From: Pararheinheimera marina
Lineage (GTDB): Bacteria > Pseudomonadota > Gammaproteobacteria > Enterobacterales > Alteromonadaceae
DNA length: 64,000 bases
NCBI RefSeq assembly: GCF_042654345.1
Contig: NZ_JBHSGB010000014.1
Coordinates: forward strand, 55,485 to 119,484
Direction: 5' to 3'
The position numbers were made by a program, and so were the translations under genes. The number at the start of each line of letters is the position of its first letter. Position 1 is the stretch's first letter. Shown here in pieces: positions 60,575 through 64,000 of this stretch. Below the pieces are notes generated by a model that was not told where the DNA came from, ran no database searches, and saw only the letters and a program-made list of their open reading frames with translations.

Positions 60575-60889
60575 CTAAAAGCTGATGTGCTCGGCCACTT
60601 TGGCCGCCAGCTTGTCACCAATACCTTTGACTTCGGTCAACTGCTGCTGGTCTTTAATTGGACCGTTGGCTGCAATATAGTCTTTGATCGCCTGAGCTTT
60701 TTTTTCACCAATACCAGGAATGGCCACCAGCTGCTCGACGCTGGCTTTATTGATATTCAATTTGGATTTTACCGCCGTTTTAGCGTCTGCACTGACGGTG
60801 ACTGGCGCTTTGGCTAATTCCTGTGCCAGGCTCAGATTTATGCCTGCAGTCAGGCTGGCAAATACAGCAGCAATAAGGATGTGTTTCAT
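60575..60889 (-). CDS. ComEA-like helix-hairpin-helix DNA-binding protein
   Basis: A 104-residue periplasmic protein with a signal peptide (cleavage near S-L-A-Q-E) and two helix-hairpin-helix units: I-N-K-A-S-V-E-Q-L-V-A-I-P-G-I-G-E-K-K-A-Q-A-I and L-T-E-V-K-G-I-G-D-K-L-A-A-K-V. The family binds double-stranded DNA, in some species during natural transformation. GGAGGG lies 7-8 nt before the ATG. Convergent with the EAL-HDOD gene, 11 bp apart. Confidence 0.92.
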   Translation of the reverse strand: MKHILIAAVFASLTAGINLSLAQELAKAPVTVSADAKTAVKSKLNINKASVEQLVAIPGIGEKKAQAIKDYIAANGPIKDQQQLTEVKGIGDKLAAKVAEHISF

Positions 60890-61170
60890 TATGGATCCCT
60901 CCGGTGTAGCGCGCGCAGCAGACTCAGCCGCCGGGGTTGCGTCCGGTTTTCACTTCTTCGCAGTCCTTGCGAGCAGCTCATTGGCAACCTGAGGTTAAGC
61001 ATAGCGCCAGCAAGCTTGATGGCAACTATTTATAAACAATTTTATTACATAACAAATCACGCATTCAGGGGCAATTCAGGCCACAGACACCATAGTACGA
61101 TGATTGAAGCCAAGCCAAGACTGTTTTAGCATAGCGGGGTTAACCCAGCGATATCCCAAAGGAAAGAGAG

Positions 61171-61848
61171 ATGCGTTTACTGGTAGTTGAAGACGAAACC
61201 CTGTTAGCAGAGCAGATCCGCGAGCATTTGGTGCAACAGCAATTCAGCGTCGACCTTGCGTTCGATGGTGCTGAAGGCTGGTATAAACTAAGCGAATACC
61301 CGTACGACCTGGCCGTGATTGACATCGGCCTGCCGAAAATGGACGGCCTGGCGCTTATCCGCAAAGCCAGACAGAACGAGCTGAAAACCCCAGTGATCGT
61401 GTTGACGGCCCGGGGCAGCTGGCAGGAAAAAGTCGAAGGCCTGGATGCAGGTGCCGACGATTACCTGACCAAACCTTTTCACACTGAAGAGCTGCTTGCC
61501 CGCATCAATGCACTGATCCGCCGGGCTGCCGGTCAACCGGATCCACTACTGCATGCGGGGCCAATCCGCCTGAACAGCAGAACCCAGCAAGTCTGGCATG
61601 AACAGGAGGAAATCAGCCTGACAGCCTACGAATACAAGGTGCTTGAATACTTCATGCACAACCCGAATAAAGTTATTTCTAAAACTGAACTGACTGAACA
61701 TATTTATGATCAGGACTTTGACCTCGACAGTAACGTGATTGAAGTCTTTGTACTGCGGCTGCGGAAAAAGCTGGACCCAACAGGTGAATTAAAGCCCATC
61801 GAAACTTTAAGGGGCCGTGGTTACCGCTTTACTTTGGCAGTCAGCTAA
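61171..61848 (+). CDS. OmpR-family response regulator, PhoP-like
   Basis: A 225-residue regulator. Receiver domain residues 1-115 have the acidic pair E-D (7-8), phospho-acceptor Asp51 (V-I-D-I-G-L-P), T (L-T-A-R-G-S-W-Q-E-K-V) and Lys in L-T-K-P-F-H. The W-Q-x-K-V-E and K-P-F-H-x-E-E features are PhoP-like. The C-terminal winged helix ends R-G-R-G-Y-R-F-T. AAGGAAAGAGAG precedes the ATG. It forms an operon with the sensor kinase (adjacent) and the LprI-like gene. The signal (magnesium, acid or peptide in PhoQ) is not evident from sequence. Confidence 0.9.
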   Translation: MRLLVVEDETLLAEQIREHLVQQQFSVDLAFDGAEGWYKLSEYPYDLAVIDIGLPKMDGLALIRKARQNELKTPVIVLTARGSWQEKVEGLDAGADDYLTKPFHTEELLARINALIRRAAGQPDPLLHAGPIRLNSRTQQVWHEQEEISLTAYEYKVLEYFMHNPNKVISKTELTEHIYDQDFDLDSNVIEVFVLRLRKKLDPTGELKPIETLRGRGYRFTLAVS

Positions 61849-63180
61849 ATGCAGTTATCTCTGAAGCTCCGCCAAGGTGTGATCAGCCTGGTGTTACTGC
61901 TGTTTTTATTGCCGGGTTCTTTTTTTGCAATAGAGCAGGCGTTCTACACCCAGTTACTGAGCAGTACTGAACAGAAACTCGAAGTTCATATGTATTCGAT
62001 TCTGGCGGAGGTTCAGCCACAAGGCGAAGAAGTCGCGTTGAGCAATAATTTGCTGCCGCCCGACTTTTATCGGCCAGATTCTGGTTTAACAGCCTTTATC
62101 ACCAGTGAAAACAAACTGCTGTGGCAATCGGATTCGTCGATCAACCTGCAGTTCGAACCCCCTATGCATCAAATTTTGCCAGCCTCGCACGAGTTTGTGC
62201 TGATGGAGCAACACCAGAAGAAATTCTGGGTGCTGTCCTTTGCGGTATTATTTGATTCGGGCGAAAGTACCCTGCCTATTACTATCCATGTGGTGCAGGA
62301 CGACGAACTGCTGCAGGAACCCTTACAGAGCTTTCGTTCAACGTTGCGTCAATGGTTTGTCGGTATCGCGGCTGTACTGCTGCTACTCACCTTGTTAGCT
62401 TATTATTGGACGACCAGGCCGCTGTGGCTGCTGGATAAAGAAATCAATAAACTGGAACAAGGCGAGCAGCAACAGCTGGTGGGTGACTATCCCACTGAAC
62501 TGCAAAAAATTAAAGAAGACCTGAACCTGTTGCTGTCCAGCCAAAACCGGCAAAAACAGCGCTATCGCCACCATTTAAGTGACTTGGCGCATGCGTTAAA
62601 AACCCCTATTGCGGTGCTCAGAACTTCCAAGCTGTCTGAACAACCGGAGTTGGCTGAACAGTTAGATCGGATCACCGCCATGATTGAACACCAATTAAAG
62701 CGAGCGGCCAGTTCAGGCCAGGACGTATGGCAAAAGCAAATTGCGGTGCTGCCTTTGATAGAAAAGCTGGAAGCTGCTCTTAGCAAAATTTATCGGGATA
62801 AAGGCATTCAGCTGGACATTGACTGTCAGCCCAGCGTCAGTTTCCGGGGAGACGAAACTGACTTTATGGAAATTCTTGGCAACCTGATGGATAACGCCTG
62901 TAAAGCCTGCCATCACAAAGTCAAAGTCACCGCCTTTGGCCAGCCTTTGCAGCTGGATGTGGAAGACGACGGTCCAGGAATTCCGGAACATAAAATGCAA
63001 GGCATGTTTGAACGAGGCACCCGCCTGGATACCTACCAGGAAGGTCATGGCGTTGGTTTATCCATAGTGGCTGAGCTGGTCAACTCCTACTCCGGAGCCT
63101 TACAAGTATCGCGTAGCCCACTGGGTGGAGCCCGTTTTGTGGTTCGTTTCAGTGAAAATAAAACACGGGAAAATGCATGA
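61849..63180 (+). CDS. Sensor histidine kinase, PhoQ-like
   Basis: A 443-residue inner-membrane kinase. TM1 is about 11-30, the periplasmic sensor 31-168, TM2 169-187, followed by a short HAMP-like linker. Phospho-accepting His248 lies in L-A-H-A-L-K-T-P-I-A-V-L; the N-box is N-L-M-D-N-A-C-K-A-C, G1 is D-D-G-P-G-I-P and G2 is G-H-G-V-G-L-S-I-V. The periplasmic part has no obvious acidic cluster like the magnesium-sensing patch of enteric PhoQ. The ATG follows the regulator's stop directly, and its own stop overlaps the next ATG by 4 nt. Confidence 0.9.
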   Translation: MQLSLKLRQGVISLVLLLFLLPGSFFAIEQAFYTQLLSSTEQKLEVHMYSILAEVQPQGEEVALSNNLLPPDFYRPDSGLTAFITSENKLLWQSDSSINLQFEPPMHQILPASHEFVLMEQHQKKFWVLSFAVLFDSGESTLPITIHVVQDDELLQEPLQSFRSTLRQWFVGIAAVLLLLTLLAYYWTTRPLWLLDKEINKLEQGEQQQLVGDYPTELQKIKEDLNLLLSSQNRQKQRYRHHLSDLAHALKTPIAVLRTSKLSEQPELAEQLDRITAMIEHQLKRAASSGQDVWQKQIAVLPLIEKLEAALSKIYRDKGIQLDIDCQPSVSFRGDETDFMEILGNLMDNACKACHHKVKVTAFGQPLQLDVEDDGPGIPEHKMQGMFERGTRLDTYQEGHGVGLSIVAELVNSYSGALQVSRSPLGGARFVVRFSENKTRENA

Positions 63181-63566
63181 AAAGCTTAGTTCTGATCCTG
63201 CCACTTTTGGCCTTTAAGGTGGTTGCCAACTGTGACGAGGGCCAATCGACGCCCAAAGCCAGGCTAAGCTGCCTGGATCAACAACTGGAACAGAGCCAAC
63301 GGGAACTGACCAGTTGGGAAAACAATCTGCAATTTAAGCTGGAACAGCATGTCAAAACGACAGGTCGTAAAGACTCGTTGCAAGGTTTTACCAAAAGCCG
63401 TCAGTTATTCCAAAACTTTCAGGAACAGGATTGCCGCTGGCAGTACCAACTGCGATTACCAGAATCGCAGCAAGCAGCCATTGCATATAAGACTTGTCAG
63501 TTAAGACACGTGCAACAACGCATTGATCAACTGAAACAATCTGACTTCCAGCCTGAAAAAAGTTAG
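63177..63566 (+). CDS. LprI-like (DUF1311) periplasmic protein coupled to the sensor kinase
   Basis: A 129-residue protein with a signal peptide (about 17 residues, ending V-V-A-N-C) and four further cysteines or so arranged as in the LprI/DUF1311 family: L-S-C-L-D-Q-Q-L, Q-E-Q-D-C-R-W-Q-Y and Y-K-T-C-Q-L-R-H. Some family members inhibit lysozyme. ATGA overlap with the kinase stop shows translational coupling, suggesting that it may modulate or serve the PhoQ-like sensor. That functional link is inference. Confidence 0.75.
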   Translation: MKSLVLILPLLAFKVVANCDEGQSTPKARLSCLDQQLEQSQRELTSWENNLQFKLEQHVKTTGRKDSLQGFTKSRQLFQNFQEQDCRWQYQLRLPESQQAAIAYKTCQLRHVQQRIDQLKQSDFQPEKS

Positions 63567-63608
63567 CCAGCTATACTAGTCAGACTAGCCACTCCTTAAG
63601 GTTTTTTG

Positions 63609-63974
63609 ATGAAGATCCTGCTGACAGGTGCCACTGGATTAATAGGCCGGGCATTGGTTGCCCACTGGCAATACTCGCATCAATTGGTGCTGCTTAGCAG
63701 AAACCCCAGGCAGGCTGAGAAGAAACTGACGACCGTGCATCCCTGCATTCGGACTTTGCAGGAAGTGGACTTTAATCAGTTGGATGCGGTGGTGAACCTG
63801 GCTGGTGAACCTATCGCAGAAAAACGTTGGACTGAGGCGCAAAAACAAAGGATCTGCCAGAGCCGCTGGCTATTAACCGAGCAAATTGCCGAAGCCATCC
63901 AGCTGCGTATTTCGGTGAATCCGATCAGCGATTCCGGAGTTATCCGATCACCTGCTAACCGTTCTTTTTCTTGA
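63609..63974 (+). pseudogene. TIGR01777 (YfcH-like) NAD-dependent epimerase family gene, interrupted
   Basis: The first ~100 residues match the YfcH/SulA-like extended SDR family: L-L-T-G-A-T-G-L-I-G-R-A-L (Rossmann loop), V-V-N-L-A-G-E-P-I-A-E-K-R-W-T, Q-K-Q-R-I-C-Q-S-R. Family members run to about 300 residues. Homology stops near 63915 and is replaced by an unrelated tail ending 63974, where repeated ATCCGATCA motifs begin. The gene therefore appears cut by an insertion sequence. ATG at 63609 has TAAGG upstream. If the rest lies beyond the element it will be outside this window. Confidence 0.75.
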
Positions 63975-64000
63975 TTCTATTTTTACGCTAAGTGATCGGA
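63916..64000. mobile_element. Terminus of an IS21-like insertion sequence (partial)
   Basis: Starting with TG at 63916, ATCCGATCA occurs at 63919-63927 and 63942-63950, and its reverse complement TGATCGGA at 63993-64000. Multiple short end repeats of this type are characteristic of IS21-family termini. No transposase sequence is visible before the window ends, so the family call is tentative. Confidence 0.45.

Noticed and set aside
60995..61136. A 12-mer direct repeat (TTAAGCATAGCG and TTTAGCATAGCG) upstream of the PhoP-like gene
   Set aside because: Two copies 130 bp apart with one mismatch are not enough to claim an operator, and the spacing does not resemble a PhoP box.
1..64000. CRISPR arrays, rRNA, tRNA, prophage or defence islands
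   Set aside because: No regularly spaced repeats, no rRNA or tRNA-like sequence and no phage structural genes were recognised by eye; higBA is the only defence-like module.

Overview
The window looks like a chromosomal segment of a marine or freshwater gammaproteobacterium. The best guess is the Rheinheimera/Alishewanella group or a close Alteromonadales relative. This is inferred from familiar gene neighbourhoods (yfcL, aroC, prmB and smrB close together; fadI-fadJ beside a moxR/bat operon; fadR beside dsbB), from gammaproteobacterial marker proteins (MaoP, SixA, FadR, PhoP/PhoQ-like proteins), and from moderate GC content. No rRNA, tRNA, CRISPR array or prophage was recognised.

Layout. 1-7.7 kb: a cut signalling protein, a YjbR protein, an S9 peptidase, class I fumarase, then pabB-nudL-sdaA. 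7.7-9.7 kb: an island of repeats holding an IS630 remnant and a HigB/HigA toxin-antitoxin pair very like the Vibrio cholerae HigBA-2 pair. 9.7-20.4 kb: a GFA protein, a membrane-anchored zincin-like protein, an RND efflux adaptor-pump pair, a glycogen-binding-fold protein, a FabH2-type ketoacyl synthase, an RDD protein and a MoxR/VWA pair. 20.5-29.2 kb: cysK, a lipoprotein, an enoyl-CoA hydratase family protein, ggt, a rhombosortase, two divergent RluA-type pseudouridine synthases and a second S9 peptidase. 29.4-34.8 kb: azoR, a three-domain cysteine desulfurase / metallo-beta-lactamase / rhodanese fusion, fadR, dsbB, fklB. 34.8-41 kb: yfcL, an ATP-NAD kinase family gene, an MFS transporter, aroC, prmB, smrB, sixA. 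A 270-bp MITE-like element lies between prmB and aroC. 41-50.6 kb: an M16 protease, a PAS-GGDEF-EAL protein, maoP, two small doubtful ORFs, fadJ and fadI. 50.8-57.6 kb: a six-gene moxR/DUF58/bat operon. 57.7-64 kb: putP, an EAL-HDOD protein, a ComEA-like protein, a PhoP/PhoQ-like system with a coupled LprI-like gene, and a TIGR01777 gene that loses its homology where an apparent insertion-sequence end begins at the right edge.

How parts work together. FadR (about 33 kb) probably represses fadI-fadJ (47-50 kb), because a good FadR-type palindrome lies just upstream of fadI. The desulfurase fusion carries all the catalytic residues needed to take sulfur from cysteine, oxidise a persulfide and move sulfane sulfur within one polypeptide. 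The bat operon encodes a MoxR chaperone with VWA partners at the inner membrane. Most of the remainder is ordinary core metabolism. The accessory and mobile signals cluster at 7.7-9.7 kb, 38.65-38.94 kb and 63.9-64 kb.
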